Of a stretch of DNA of 64,000 bases, positions 1 through 8,157 are shown one piece after another. The stretch comes from an uncultured Thermanaerothrix sp. (lineage in GTDB: Bacteria > Chloroflexota > Anaerolineae > Anaerolineales > Anaerolineaceae), in the NCBI RefSeq assembly GCF_938028735.1, contig NZ_CALIMF010000002.1:248001-312000 (forward strand). Direction: 5' to 3'. The notes under the pieces are model-generated. The model saw only the letters and a program-made list of their open reading frames with translations, did no database searches and was not told the DNA's origin. A program made the translations under genes and the position numbers. Position 1 is the stretch's first letter; each line of letters starts with the position of its first letter.

Positions 1-171
1 AACCTCGAGGGGCGTCTTCAGGAAGCCCATCCATGCCTAACCGCCCCAGGACAGGCAAAATCCAATGAAGTTGCTTTGCGCAAACTGGCCGAAGCCCTGG
101 AGGTGAGCGCTGAAGGGGATTGGCGCACTGTCCTCACACAACGTGTTGCACCCGTTACCATTGCTGTATAA
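1..171 (+). CDS. NuoG/HoxU-like electron-transfer subunit, C-terminal fragment
   Basis: Only the last 56 codons are inside the window (frame 1, stop TAA at 169-171). The fragment contains NLEGRLQEAH and a following PGQAK stretch, which resembles the end of the molybdopterin-oxidoreductase-like domain of NuoG-type subunits, where an N-x-EGR-x-Q motif is common. It sits 30 bases before hoxY, so by family knowledge it would be the diaphorase-side iron-sulfur subunit that passes electrons between NAD(H) and the hydrogenase. Classical HoxU proteins are short and lack this domain, so the partner here seems to be the longer NuoG-like form. The 5' part must be read from outside the window before its clusters can be assigned. 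Confidence 0.7.
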   Translation, partial: NLEGRLQEAHPCLTAPGQAKSNEVALRKLAEALEVSAEGDWRTVLTQRVAPVTIAV

Positions 172-201
172 GAGAACCGGAGAGTGCGAGAAGGAGAAGC
201 T

Positions 202-744
202 ATGAGCAAACCGAAGGTAGCCACCGATTGGTTAGCCGGGTGCGCCGGCTGCCATATGTCTTTTCTAGACATTGACGAGCGAATTGTAGATCTTGTTGAT
301 CTGGTTGACCTGCGCTCTTCCCCTATCACCGACCTGAAAGAACCCGATCCGAGTGGGGTGGATGTAGGCATTCTAGAAGGCGGGATCAACAACACTGCCA
401 ACGAAGAAGTTGCTCACAGGATGCGCAAGCGCTGCAAGATCTTGGTGGCATTAGGGGATTGTGCAGTTTTCGGTGGGGTGCCAGCAATGCGGAACTTCTT
501 CAAGATCGAGGACGTCCTGCGCCGCGCCTATATCGAGACAGAAAGCACTGACGCTGAGGGTAAAATCCCCGATGACCCCGAATTGGCCAAACCCACCCGG
601 GTGCGTGCTGTAAGTGAGGTGGTGCCCGTAGATGTTTACATTCCGGGTTGTCCGCCCAGTGCCGAGATCATCTACTATGCATTGAGCGAACTGGCTCAAG
701 GGCGTATTCCTGTGCTCAAGGACGAACGCCTTCAATGGCATTAA
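202..744 (+). CDS. hoxY: NAD-linked [NiFe] hydrogenase small subunit HoxY
   Basis: A 180-residue protein, the usual length for the group 3 HoxY small subunit, which carries only the proximal [4Fe-4S] cluster. Visible ligands are the N-terminal CAGC (WLAGCAGCHMSF), the GDC motif near residue 94 and PGCPPS near residue 150. Start ATG 202 is preferred over an in-frame GTG at 184 because AAGGAG lies at 191-196 with normal spacing. There is no Tat signal, so the enzyme is cytoplasmic, as expected for a bidirectional NAD-coupled hydrogenase. It lies between the NuoG-like subunit and hoxH and is clearly part of one operon. Confidence in the family is high; the subgroup (3d rather than 3b or 3c) is inferred from the neighbours. 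Confidence 0.93.
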   Translation: MSKPKVATDWLAGCAGCHMSFLDIDERIVDLVDLVDLRSSPITDLKEPDPSGVDVGILEGGINNTANEEVAHRMRKRCKILVALGDCAVFGGVPAMRNFFKIEDVLRRAYIETESTDAEGKIPDDPELAKPTRVRAVSEVVPVDVYIPGCPPSAEIIYYALSELAQGRIPVLKDERLQWH

Positions 745-773
745 GGGTAGGTCATCTTTAGGAGGAAACAAGT

Positions 774-2216
774 ATGGCAATTGTAACCACCCAGAAAATT
801 ACCATTGAGCCCGTAACCCGGATTGAGGGCCATGCCAAGATTACCATCCATCTTAATGAGGCCGGTAAAGTCGAGCGCGCCTATTTGCATATTAACGAAT
901 TTCGCGGCTTCGAGAAATTCTGTGAAGGGCGCATGGCCTTTGAAATGCCGGTTATAACCCCCCGCATTTGTGGCATCTGTCCGGTCTCGCACCACCTGGC
1001 TGCCGCCAAGGCCTGTGACGATCTCTATGGTTCTCCCCCGCCTCGCCCGGCCCAATTGCTACGCGAGCTCATGCACATGGGACAGATCATTCAAAGCCAC
1101 GGGATGCACTTCTTCGAATTGGCGGGCCCCGACTTGCTCCTGGGGTTTGACGCCGACCCCGCCATCCGTAACGTGGTCGGATTGATCCGCGCCAATCCTG
1201 AACTAGCCCTGCGCGCCGTGCAACTCAGAAAATTTGGGCAGGAAATCATTAATATTCTCGGCGGGCGACGCATTCATCCCGTCTTTGCCGTTCCGGGCGG
1301 GGTCAACAAAGCCCTCACGGCCAGTGAGCGCGATCAAATCCTGGCCGGTCTGGATGAAGCCATCACCACCATTCAACTCGGTTTAAGGATCTTTAAGGAT
1401 TGGGCTGAAGCCAACCAAGAGGACATCAATCGTTTTGCGGTCTTCTCCACTGGCTACCTTGGAATGGTCAAGGCGGGCAACACGCTCGAACTCTATGATG
1501 GAGACCTGCGGCTGATTGATTCTTCGGGTCACGAATTAGAGTATTTTGACGGACGCGATTACCTGAATTACATTGCTGAACACGTTGAGGCCTGGTCATA
1601 CCTGAAATTCCCCTATTACAAGAAAATGGGGTGGCCGCAGGGTGTTTACCGAGTAGGACCGCTTGGACGTCTCAACGTCTCCGAGCGCATCGCCACACCG
1701 CTCGCTAACGAGGCACTGCAGGCGTTCAAAGCCATCAAGCCCGGCAAGCCGATTGAACAGACTCTTTACTACCACTATGCGCGTTTGATTGAGGCTCTGT
1801 ATGCTGCCGAAAACGTGCGCGTGTTACTGGAGGATCCTGATATTTTGAGCACGGAGATCCTGAACACGCGCCAGGAGTTCCGTGGAGAAGGTGTTGGAGT
1901 GATTGAAGCCCCGCGCGGCACTTTGTTCCATCATTATTGGGCCAAACCTAATGGACAAATCGAACGGGTCAACCTGATAGTTGCTACGGGTCACAACAAC
2001 TGGGCCATGAGTCAGGCCGTCGAAAGCGTGGCCAAGACCTACATCACAGGACCTGAGATTCGCGAAGGACTGCTCAACCGGGTGGAAGCCGCCGTGCGCG
2101 CTTATGACCCATGCCTTTCCTGCTCAACCCACGCCATTGGGCAAATGCCAATGATCATTGAGATCCTAGACGCTCAAGGCAAGCCCACGCAGACCCTTGC
2201 GCGTTTGCATGAGTGA
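774..2216 (+). CDS. hoxH: NAD-linked [NiFe] hydrogenase large subunit HoxH
   Basis: A 480-residue catalytic subunit that binds the NiFe(CN)2CO centre and interconverts H2 with protons and electrons. The two Cys pairs are visible: RICGIC at about residues 64-69 and DPCLSC at 445-450, followed by a His at 453. All four ligands are Cys, so this is not a [NiFeSe] form. The N-terminal VTRIEGH motif is standard. About 27 residues follow the His and would be the C-terminal extension removed by the HoxW protease after nickel insertion. An AGGAGG-type site precedes ATG 774. Partner is HoxY just upstream; maturation genes hypABFCDE follow downstream. Confidence 0.96.
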   Translation: MAIVTTQKITIEPVTRIEGHAKITIHLNEAGKVERAYLHINEFRGFEKFCEGRMAFEMPVITPRICGICPVSHHLAAAKACDDLYGSPPPRPAQLLRELMHMGQIIQSHGMHFFELAGPDLLLGFDADPAIRNVVGLIRANPELALRAVQLRKFGQEIINILGGRRIHPVFAVPGGVNKALTASERDQILAGLDEAITTIQLGLRIFKDWAEANQEDINRFAVFSTGYLGMVKAGNTLELYDGDLRLIDSSGHELEYFDGRDYLNYIAEHVEAWSYLKFPYYKKMGWPQGVYRVGPLGRLNVSERIATPLANEALQAFKAIKPGKPIEQTLYYHYARLIEALYAAENVRVLLEDPDILSTEILNTRQEFRGEGVGVIEAPRGTLFHHYWAKPNGQIERVNLIVATGHNNWAMSQAVESVAKTYITGPEIREGLLNRVEAAVRAYDPCLSCSTHAIGQMPMIIEILDAQGKPTQTLARLHE

Positions 2217-2241
2217 CAAGACACCCACCTCGAATAGCCGG

Positions 2242-2272
2242 CTTCCTTCCCCCGGCGAGAGGGGGAAGGAAG
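2242..2272 (+). repeat. Perfect 12-bp hairpin overlapping the hoxW ribosome binding site
   Basis: CTTCCTTCCCCC (2242-2253) and GGGGGAAGGAAG (2261-2272) form a perfect stem with a 7-base GGCGAGA loop. The right arm contains the only good Shine-Dalgarno sequence (GGAAGGA, 2264-2270) for a TTG start at 2278. There is no T run, so it is not a simple terminator. It may restrain hoxW translation, protect the hoxH 3' end, or be a dispersed REP-like palindrome that landed here. Confidence 0.8.
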
Positions 2273-2277
2273 TATGT

Positions 2278-2784
2278 TTGGCACCTCGTATCCTCATTAT
2301 AGGCATTGGCAACCCTGATCGTCAGGATGATGGGGTGGCCTGGCACTTGATCTACCGCTTGGCAGAACAGTTGGGGTACCCCGTCGGATCGGAACTCGAT
2401 GGAGAAATAGGCGAGATAAGCGTTAACCCATGCCTCACGCTACGCACGGGCTTGCAGCTAACTCCAGAAATGGCCGAGGAGATCGTTACCTACACACATG
2501 TCTGTTTTGTAGATGCCCACACAGGCAGCTTTCCGGAGGAGATCACCTGGTTACCCTTGCACCCCGGATTTCAGCCCTCCCCACTCAGCCATCACCTAAC
2601 CCCAGAATCCTGTCTAGCACTGGCTGAGACACTCTATGGACATGCTCCCCAGGCTATTTTACTTTCCCTAAGGGGATACGAATTCGGCTTTGCTCGTGAA
2701 TTATCACCGCGCACCCGCGTCCTCCTGGAAACGGCGGTGGACTCGCTACTACGGTGGTTAACATCCCTCCTTCCAAGCGACTAG
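2278..2784 (+). CDS. hoxW: Hydrogenase maturation protease, HoxW/HyaD family
   Basis: A protein of about 168 residues beginning PRILIIGIGNPDRQDDGVAW, the nickel-binding N-terminal motif of the M52 endopeptidases that clip the C-terminal tail of the hydrogenase large subunit. I start it at TTG 2278, which has GGAAGGA 7 bases upstream. The alternative is ATG 2209, overlapping the hoxH stop as ATGAGTGA; this would add 23 low-complexity residues encoded by a palindrome (2242-2272), unlike any family member I know. The N-terminal core and length fit; the rest is diverged (for example a DAHTG segment near residue 80). Its target would be the HoxH extension encoded immediately upstream. Confidence 0.85.
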   Translation: MAPRILIIGIGNPDRQDDGVAWHLIYRLAEQLGYPVGSELDGEIGEISVNPCLTLRTGLQLTPEMAEEIVTYTHVCFVDAHTGSFPEEITWLPLHPGFQPSPLSHHLTPESCLALAETLYGHAPQAILLSLRGYEFGFARELSPRTRVLLETAVDSLLRWLTSLLPSD

Positions 2785-2787
2785 GTT

Positions 2788-2832
2788 TTGGTGACAATTT
2801 GCGTCACCAATAATTACAGAGGACACTATAAT
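2788..2832 (+). promoter_or_regulatory. Palindromic Crp/Fnr-like operator with downstream -10 box
   Basis: A perfect inverted repeat, TTGGTGAC-N7-GTCACCAA, occupies 2788-2810, and TATAAT lies at 2827-2832. The centre of the palindrome is about 40 bases before the expected transcription start, which is the class II activator position of Crp/Fnr-family proteins, and no convincing -35 box is present. This suggests an activator-dependent promoter for the cyclic-nucleotide-binding-domain gene and perhaps the hyp genes. The cognate regulator is not identified in the window. Confidence 0.65.
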
Positions 2833-2900
2833 CCCAACCCTCAAGATGATAAAAACTATACAAAGTATTGGACCAAAGCCGTTAGCGGTGGTATAGACAT

Positions 2901-3383
2901 ATGGAAGTTGACCTGGTTGCCTTGCTTAGAAGCATTCCCTGGTTTGTTGAACTCAGCCAGCGCCAATTGGAGACCCTGGCAAGTCTGGCACGTGAACGCT
3001 ATCTAGCGCCGGGTGAGTCCCTTTTTCAAGAGGGGGATTATCCTGATTTTCTCTATCTCGTCTTGGATGGTCGCGCCAGCGTGGAGATCAACGTTCCCAG
3101 CCACGGGCCTGTACACATCTTCCAGGCGGAGCCTCTTGACATCCTTGGATGGTCGGTACTCACCCCAGTGGTGCGCCAGCGCACCACCACTGTGCGCGCG
3201 CTAACCCCAATGCGCCTGCTCGCCTTTGAAGGAAAGGCCTTGCAACAACAATGCGAAACGGATCCCCATCTTGGTTACGTCATTACCCGCCGGTTGGCGA
3301 ATGTGGTTGCTAGCCAGTTACTGTTGACACGCCTGCACTTAATGGAAATTCTGATGAATTCCTCGCGTGAGACAGTAGGATAA
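2901..3383 (+). CDS. Stand-alone cyclic-nucleotide-binding-domain protein
   Basis: A 160-residue protein made almost entirely of one Crp/Fnr-type effector domain. The beta-barrel part is recognisable: FQEGDYPDFLYLVLDGRASV near residues 42-62, DILGW at about 83 and VRALTPMRLLAF at about 102. After the domain there is only a helix of roughly 35 residues and no helix-turn-helix, so it is not a complete transcription factor. The Arg that grips the cyclic nucleotide phosphate in true Crp proteins is not obvious, so ligand binding is open. It lies between hoxW and hypA behind its own palindromic promoter, which ties it to hydrogenase synthesis or control. It could act as a sensor or a regulatory subunit. 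Confidence 0.8.
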   Translation: MEVDLVALLRSIPWFVELSQRQLETLASLARERYLAPGESLFQEGDYPDFLYLVLDGRASVEINVPSHGPVHIFQAEPLDILGWSVLTPVVRQRTTTVRALTPMRLLAFEGKALQQQCETDPHLGYVITRRLANVVASQLLLTRLHLMEILMNSSRETVG

Positions 3384-3398
3384 AGCGAGGGTTATCGG

Positions 3399-3404
3399 TA
3401 TAAT
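3399..3404 (+). promoter_or_regulatory. TATAAT box 10 bases before hypA
   Basis: TATAAT lies 10 bases before the hypA ATG, which predicts a transcript with a leader of only 3-4 bases. There is no ribosome binding site in between. The -35 region is poor. Confidence 0.5.
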
Positions 3405-3414
3405 TTAAGTCCTC

Positions 3415-3759
3415 ATGCACGAATTACCCGTCACCGAAAATATTCTTTCCATTGCCCTCAAACATGCCCAGGCCGCTGGTGCCCGCCGCGTCACCGACAT
3501 CCACATCGTTTTAGGTAAGTTCTCGAGTATTGTTGATGATTCGGTGCAGTTCTACTGGGACTTAATCAGCGGCGGTACCATCTGCGAAGGAGCACGTTTG
3601 CATTTTCAGCGGCTGACCCCACGCATGCGCTGCCAGGACTGTCAGCACGAGTTTGAAGTCAGCGGTGAGATCCAGCCTTGCCCACAATGTAACAGCCTGA
3701 ACCTTATCTTGCTGTCAGGCGATGAGTTTTACCTGGAAAGCATCGAAATCGAACGTTAA
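3415..3759 (+). CDS. hypA: Hydrogenase nickel incorporation protein HypA
   Basis: A 114-residue HypA/HybF protein with the nickel-binding MHE amino terminus and a C-terminal zinc finger made of two CxxC pairs (CQDC near residue 74 and CPQC near residue 90). With HypB it delivers nickel to the HoxH precursor after the iron centre has been inserted. The start is fixed by the required MHE motif. The ATG has no ribosome binding site but has a TATAAT box 10 bases upstream, so it is probably translated from a leaderless mRNA. It begins a run of six maturation genes in the same direction; hypB follows after 27 bases. Confidence 0.95.
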   Translation: MHELPVTENILSIALKHAQAAGARRVTDIHIVLGKFSSIVDDSVQFYWDLISGGTICEGARLHFQRLTPRMRCQDCQHEFEVSGEIQPCPQCNSLNLILLSGDEFYLESIEIER

Positions 3760-3786
3760 GGACCGTTTTTCTTCAAGGAGATAGCA

Positions 3787-4458
3787 ATGGCAAATACTAC
3801 CAAAGTTCCTGTCGTCGAGAAAATCCTGGACGCTAATGACCAGGTGGCTGAATTCAATCGACGTCTGCTTGATGAAGCCGGAGTGTTCGCGCTTAATATC
3901 ATGGCCTCGCCGGGTGCCGGAAAAACCAGTCTGATCTTGCACACGCTGCAAAACCTGGCCTCCGAGTATCGCATCGCAGTGATTGAAGGCGACACCGCAC
4001 CGGTCACCCTTGATGCGGATAAAGTCAGCGCGTTAGGCATCCCAGCCGTACAGATCAACACCGGTGGTGATTGTCACCTAGACGCTGTCATGCTGCGTAG
4101 CGGGCTGGCACAGTTGACCCTCCATGACCTGGATCTGCTTATTGTGGAGAACGTTGGTAATTTGATCTGCCCAGCCGCATTCAAATTGGGCACGCATCGC
4201 AACATTCTGGTAGCCAGCATTCCAGAAGGCGACGATAAGCCCTACAAATACCCCAACATGTACCGGGGATTGAATGTTTTGGTTATCAACAAGATAGATT
4301 TATTACCCTATGTTGACTTCAACATGGCATACTTCCGCCAGGGCGTAGAACTCCTTAATCCGGGTTTGCTCACTTTTCCTCTTTCGTGCAAAACGGGAGA
4401 GGGAATACAACCCTGGCTGGAGTGGTTACGCGCTGAGATCAAAGCCAGGCGGCAATGA
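3787..4458 (+). CDS. hypB: Hydrogenase nickel incorporation GTPase HypB
   Basis: A 223-residue SIMIBI-class GTPase that releases nickel to the hydrogenase precursor with HypA. The P-loop is SPGAGKTS at about residues 40-47, the Mg/switch region includes IEGD near residue 67, metal-site residues appear in GGDCHL and LICPA, and the base-recognition motif is NKIDLLP near residue 160. No His-rich nickel-storage tail is present at the N-terminus, so it is the short form. AAGGAG lies 7 bases before ATG 3787. The stop overlaps the hypF ATG (ATGA), so translation of the two is coupled. Confidence 0.95.
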   Translation: MANTTKVPVVEKILDANDQVAEFNRRLLDEAGVFALNIMASPGAGKTSLILHTLQNLASEYRIAVIEGDTAPVTLDADKVSALGIPAVQINTGGDCHLDAVMLRSGLAQLTLHDLDLLIVENVGNLICPAAFKLGTHRNILVASIPEGDDKPYKYPNMYRGLNVLVINKIDLLPYVDFNMAYFRQGVELLNPGLLTFPLSCKTGEGIQPWLEWLRAEIKARRQ

Positions 4459-6767
4459 ATCGCACGTCTCACGGACTGTATATACGCATCCGCGGGATTG
4501 TTCAGGGGGTGGGGTTTCGCCCGTTTGTCTATAACTTGGCCAACCGCTATCATCTTAACGGGTGGGTGCGCAATACTACTGCCGGGGTGGAAATTGAGGT
4601 CTGCGGCGATCCACAGGCGCTACAATCCTTCATTTCCGATTTGCAAACTCAGCCCCCTCCCCTGGCCCGGATTGATTCGTTTGAGGTGGATCCCCGTCCT
4701 GCTAATCACTGGACCTCCTTCCAAATCATCGAGAGCCGTGCAGAGACAGAGGAGTTCCTACCCGTTTCACCGGATGTGGCCATCTGTCCTGAGTGCCGGC
4801 AAGAGCTGTTCGATCCCCAGAATCGACGTTACCGATATCCCTTTATCAACTGCACGAACTGCGGCCCTCGCTTTACAATCATCCGCAGCATTCCCTATGA
4901 CCGGCCTAACACGACCATGGCCATTTTCCCCCTCTGCCCAGCCTGTTCCGCCGAGTACCACGATCCGACAAACAGGCGTTTCCACGCCCAGCCGATTGCC
5001 TGCCCGGAGTGCGGCCCCCACCTCCAATTCTTAACCCCTGAGGGCAAATTGCTCGCAGAACGCGAGGAAGCCCTTCAACTAGCGCGAACCTGGCTGGCGG
5101 AAGGGCGTATCTTGGCAATCAAGGGTCTAGGCGGGTACCACCTAGCTTGCGATGCCACTCGTCCCGAGAGCGTGCGCGAACTGCGCCGACGCAAACAACG
5201 GAGTGACAAACCTTTTGCGCTGATGGCTTTTGATCTCTCCATCATCACCCGTCACGCTAGGGTAAGCGAGCCCGAGGAACGCCTGCTAACCGCTCCCCAG
5301 CACCCAATCGTACTACTGGACCGCTTGCCCACCTCCTCCATTGCCGCCGAGGTGGCGCCGGGACAACGCACCCTCGGCTTTATGCTCCCTTACACGCCTC
5401 TGCATCTTCTGCTCCTCGAACCTGCTCCCAGCTTTCCTGAAGCCTTAGTAATGACCAGCGGGAATTTGAGCGAAGAGCCAATTGCCTACCGGGACGAAGA
5501 GGCTTTAGAGCGTTTGTCGTCTCTAGCGGATGGCTTTCTAATGCATAATCGCCCCATTCATACCCGGGTGGACGATTCGGTGGTACGTGTTTTCAACTAT
5601 CGCCTCTATCCATTACGTCGAGCGCGAGGTTTTGCTCCCGATCCCATCCGGCTGCCCTGCGCTGTCCCCCCCATCCTCGCCACTGGTGGTGAACTTAAGA
5701 ATACCTTCTGTCTAACGCGCGGAGCCTACGCCTTCCTTAGTCACCACATTGGCGATTTGCAAAATTACGAGACCCTTCAGGCATTTGAGGAAAGCATCGA
5801 CCATTATGAGAGGCTTTTCCGCACCCAGCCAGAATGGTTGGCAGCGGATTTACACCCTGACTACCTTGCCACCCGCTACGCCCAGGAACGGGCTCGTACA
5901 GAAAACATCCCCCTCCTTCTAATACAACACCATCACGCTCACCTAGCGGCGTGCCTAGCAGATAATGGCATCAGCGACCTTGAACCCGCAATCGGGTTGA
6001 TCTTTGATGGCACCGGCTATGGGACCGATGGCAGCGTCTGGGGGGGGGAAGTACTGGTGGGTAGCTACCAAGGTTATCAGCGTTACGCGCATATCATGCC
6101 GGTTCCGCTACCCGGGGGGGATCGTGCCGTGCACCAGGTGGCACGGATGGCTTTGGCCCATCTGTGGGCGTGTGATCTGGCCTGGGAGGATGATCTGCCC
6201 CCAGTAAAAGCCCTTTGTCCTGAGGAGCGTACCCTGCTGCGAAGCATGTTGGAGAAAAAGATTAACACCCCTCTGACCTCAAGCATGGGACGGTTGTTTG
6301 ACGCCGTCGCCGCCCTGCTTGGCATACGCGCTGAAGCCAATTACGAAGCACAAGCCGCCATGGAACTGGAAAACCTGGCCGATGAAGGCGAGACCGGCGC
6401 ATATCCTTTGCCATTCGAGGCCCCCCACATCCTCCTCCGCCCCTTCTGGGAAGCCCTCTTGCACGATTTACGTCAAGGTACACCGCTTCCTACCATGGCC
6501 GCTCGGTTTCACAATAGCATCGTCAATCTGTGCGTTGAAGCTGCCCAGCACATCCGCCAGGCTGAAGGACTTGGTCGGGTTGTGCTCAGTGGCGGGGTGT
6601 GGCAGAATCAGTTTTTGCTGCGACGCGCTACGCGGGCTTTGGAGCAGGCAGGTTTTCAAGTCCTCACCCACCACCAGGTACCCACTAACGACGGCGGGCT
6701 AGCACTGGGCCAGGTAATGGTCACTGCCTCGTGGATCGAATCCAATTCGCGCTCAAAAGGCTTATAA
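4455..6767 (+). CDS. hypF: Carbamoyltransferase HypF
   Basis: A 770-residue protein of normal HypF length that turns carbamoyl phosphate into the cyanide precursor carried by HypE. Domain order is complete: acylphosphatase domain (GIVQGVGFRPFVYN, residues about 12-25), a zinc-finger block with four CxxC pairs (CPEC, CTNC, CPAC, CPEC, residues about 112-190), a YrdC-like nucleotide domain (LAIKGLGGYHLAC) and a Kae1-like C-terminal domain with HHHAHLAACL, IFDGTGYGTDG and LSGGVWQNQ. The metal-binding His residues of the last domain are intact. It overlaps hypB by 4 bases and is followed 12 bases later by hypC. Confidence 0.97.
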   Translation: MNRTSHGLYIRIRGIVQGVGFRPFVYNLANRYHLNGWVRNTTAGVEIEVCGDPQALQSFISDLQTQPPPLARIDSFEVDPRPANHWTSFQIIESRAETEEFLPVSPDVAICPECRQELFDPQNRRYRYPFINCTNCGPRFTIIRSIPYDRPNTTMAIFPLCPACSAEYHDPTNRRFHAQPIACPECGPHLQFLTPEGKLLAEREEALQLARTWLAEGRILAIKGLGGYHLACDATRPESVRELRRRKQRSDKPFALMAFDLSIITRHARVSEPEERLLTAPQHPIVLLDRLPTSSIAAEVAPGQRTLGFMLPYTPLHLLLLEPAPSFPEALVMTSGNLSEEPIAYRDEEALERLSSLADGFLMHNRPIHTRVDDSVVRVFNYRLYPLRRARGFAPDPIRLPCAVPPILATGGELKNTFCLTRGAYAFLSHHIGDLQNYETLQAFEESIDHYERLFRTQPEWLAADLHPDYLATRYAQERARTENIPLLLIQHHHAHLAACLADNGISDLEPAIGLIFDGTGYGTDGSVWGGEVLVGSYQGYQRYAHIMPVPLPGGDRAVHQVARMALAHLWACDLAWEDDLPPVKALCPEERTLLRSMLEKKINTPLTSSMGRLFDAVAALLGIRAEANYEAQAAMELENLADEGETGAYPLPFEAPHILLRPFWEALLHDLRQGTPLPTMAARFHNSIVNLCVEAAQHIRQAEGLGRVVLSGGVWQNQFLLRRATRALEQAGFQVLTHHQVPTNDGGLALGQVMVTASWIESNSRSKGL

Positions 6768-6779
6768 CGGAGGTCTATC

Positions 6780-7025
6780 ATGTGTTTGGGTGTTCCCGGA
6801 AAAATCGTAACCATTTATCAACAAGCGGGTTTGCGAATGGCTAAGGTGGATTTTGGTGGCGTGTACCGTGAAGCCTGCATTGAAACGCTGCCAGACGTGA
6901 AGGAGGGGGACTACGTGATCATCCACGCTGGCTTTGCCCTGAATCGGCTTAGTGAAGCCGAAGCACTGGAGACCCTGCAACTCTTACGCGAAATCGGTGC
7001 CCTGGATGAAGGTGACGCAGTGTGA
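6780..7025 (+). CDS. hypC: Hydrogenase assembly chaperone HypC
   Basis: An 81-residue HypC/HupF protein starting [10 protein letters not shown], the invariant amino terminus whose Cys (after Met removal) carries the Fe(CN)2CO group together with HypD and hands it to the hydrogenase large subunit. An oligonucleotide-binding-like beta fold is expected from the MAKVDFGGV and [11 protein letters not shown] segments. CGGAGG lies before the ATG. hypD begins 10 bases after the stop. Confidence 0.96.
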   Translation: MCLGVPGKIVTIYQQAGLRMAKVDFGGVYREACIETLPDVKEGDYVIIHAGFALNRLSEAEALETLQLLREIGALDEGDAV

Positions 7026-7035
7026 GGACCCCGCT

Positions 7036-8127
7036 ATGCAATTATGGCAAGAATTCCGCAACGCTGAACTGGTGCACCGGGTAGCCGAAGAAATCCGGCG
7101 CCTTGTCACCCGACCCTGGGTGTTGATGGAGATTTGTGGTGGGCAAACCCATGCCATTTTGCAATATGGCCTGGATCAACTGCTCCCCGGGGAGATCGAA
7201 CTTGTACATGGTCCGGGCTGCCCGGTATGTGTCACACCTCTGGAACTGATTGATAAAGCCATCGCCATCGCTTCGTTGCCCAACACTATTTTGTGCTCTT
7301 ACGGGGACATGCTACGTGTGCCTGGTTCTCAACGTGATCTGTTCGGGGTTCGAGCTGCGGGCGGGCGAGTGCAAGTGGTCTATTCTCCTCTAGATGCTGT
7401 CCGGATCGCTCAAGAAAACCCGGATAAGGAGGTCGTCTTTTTTGCCATTGGCTTTGAGACCACGGCTCCCCCAAACGCCATGAGCCTTCTTCAAGCTAAG
7501 GCGCTTGGGCTAAAGAACTATTCCCTGCTGGTATCACAAGTGCGCGTTCCTCCAGCCATGCACGCTATCCTGAGTGCCCCCACCAACCGCGTACAGGGCT
7601 TCCTGCTGGCTGGCCATGTGTGTACGATTATGGGCTACTGGGAATACGACCCCATTGCTGCCCGCTATCATGTCCCCATGACGGTAACCGGATTTGAACC
7701 GGTAGACCTTATGCAGGGCATTCTTAGGACAGTCAAGCAACTTGAGGAAGGCCGCGTCAGCGTAGAGAATGCGTACTCTCGCGCCGTAACACGTGAGGGC
7801 AATCGGGCCGCCCAAGAAATCATTGACCAGGTCTTCGAGCCCTGTGATCGAAACTGGCGCGGAATTGGGCTTATCCCTATGAGTGGATGGGGATTGCGCG
7901 CCGAGTGGGCAGATTTCGATGCCGAAAAGCGTTTTGATCTGGGTGCCATTCGTACTCAGGAATCCCCCTTGTGCATCGCCGGCCAGATTCTACAGGGCAT
8001 CAAAAAGCCCTATGAATGTCCGGCTTTTGGTACCCAGTGTACACCCTTGGCCCCTCTAGGAGCCCCCATGGTTTCATCTGAGGGCGCGTGCGCAGCCTAC
8101 TATCGTTACGGTCATAGCCGTCCGTAA
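7036..8127 (+). CDS. hypD: Hydrogenase formation protein HypD
   Basis: A 363-residue iron-sulfur scaffold on which the Fe(CN)2CO group is assembled with HypC and HypE. Key motifs are ICGGQTHA near residue 35, GPGCPVC near residue 65 with redox-active cysteines, GFETTAPP near residue 142, HVCTIMG near residue 200, and the C-terminal [4Fe-4S] region CPAFGTQC with a final [12 protein letters not shown]. Start ATG 7036 has GAGG 8 bases upstream; a longer reading from 6952 would lie inside hypC in another frame and is rejected. It is between hypC and hypE. Confidence 0.96.
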   Translation: MQLWQEFRNAELVHRVAEEIRRLVTRPWVLMEICGGQTHAILQYGLDQLLPGEIELVHGPGCPVCVTPLELIDKAIAIASLPNTILCSYGDMLRVPGSQRDLFGVRAAGGRVQVVYSPLDAVRIAQENPDKEVVFFAIGFETTAPPNAMSLLQAKALGLKNYSLLVSQVRVPPAMHAILSAPTNRVQGFLLAGHVCTIMGYWEYDPIAARYHVPMTVTGFEPVDLMQGILRTVKQLEEGRVSVENAYSRAVTREGNRAAQEIIDQVFEPCDRNWRGIGLIPMSGWGLRAEWADFDAEKRFDLGAIRTQESPLCIAGQILQGIKKPYECPAFGTQCTPLAPLGAPMVSSEGACAAYYRYGHSRP

Positions 8128-8157
8128 GAGGTTGGTCCAGATCCAGAGAGGATAAGC

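Noticed and set aside
774-2216. HoxH as a [NiFeSe] enzyme
   Set aside because: All four ligand positions are Cys codons and no TGA is in the motif.
2788-2810. Rex operator near hoxW
   Set aside because: The arms are TTGGTGAC and GTCACCAA with a 7-base centre, which does not fit TTGTG-N8-CACAA.
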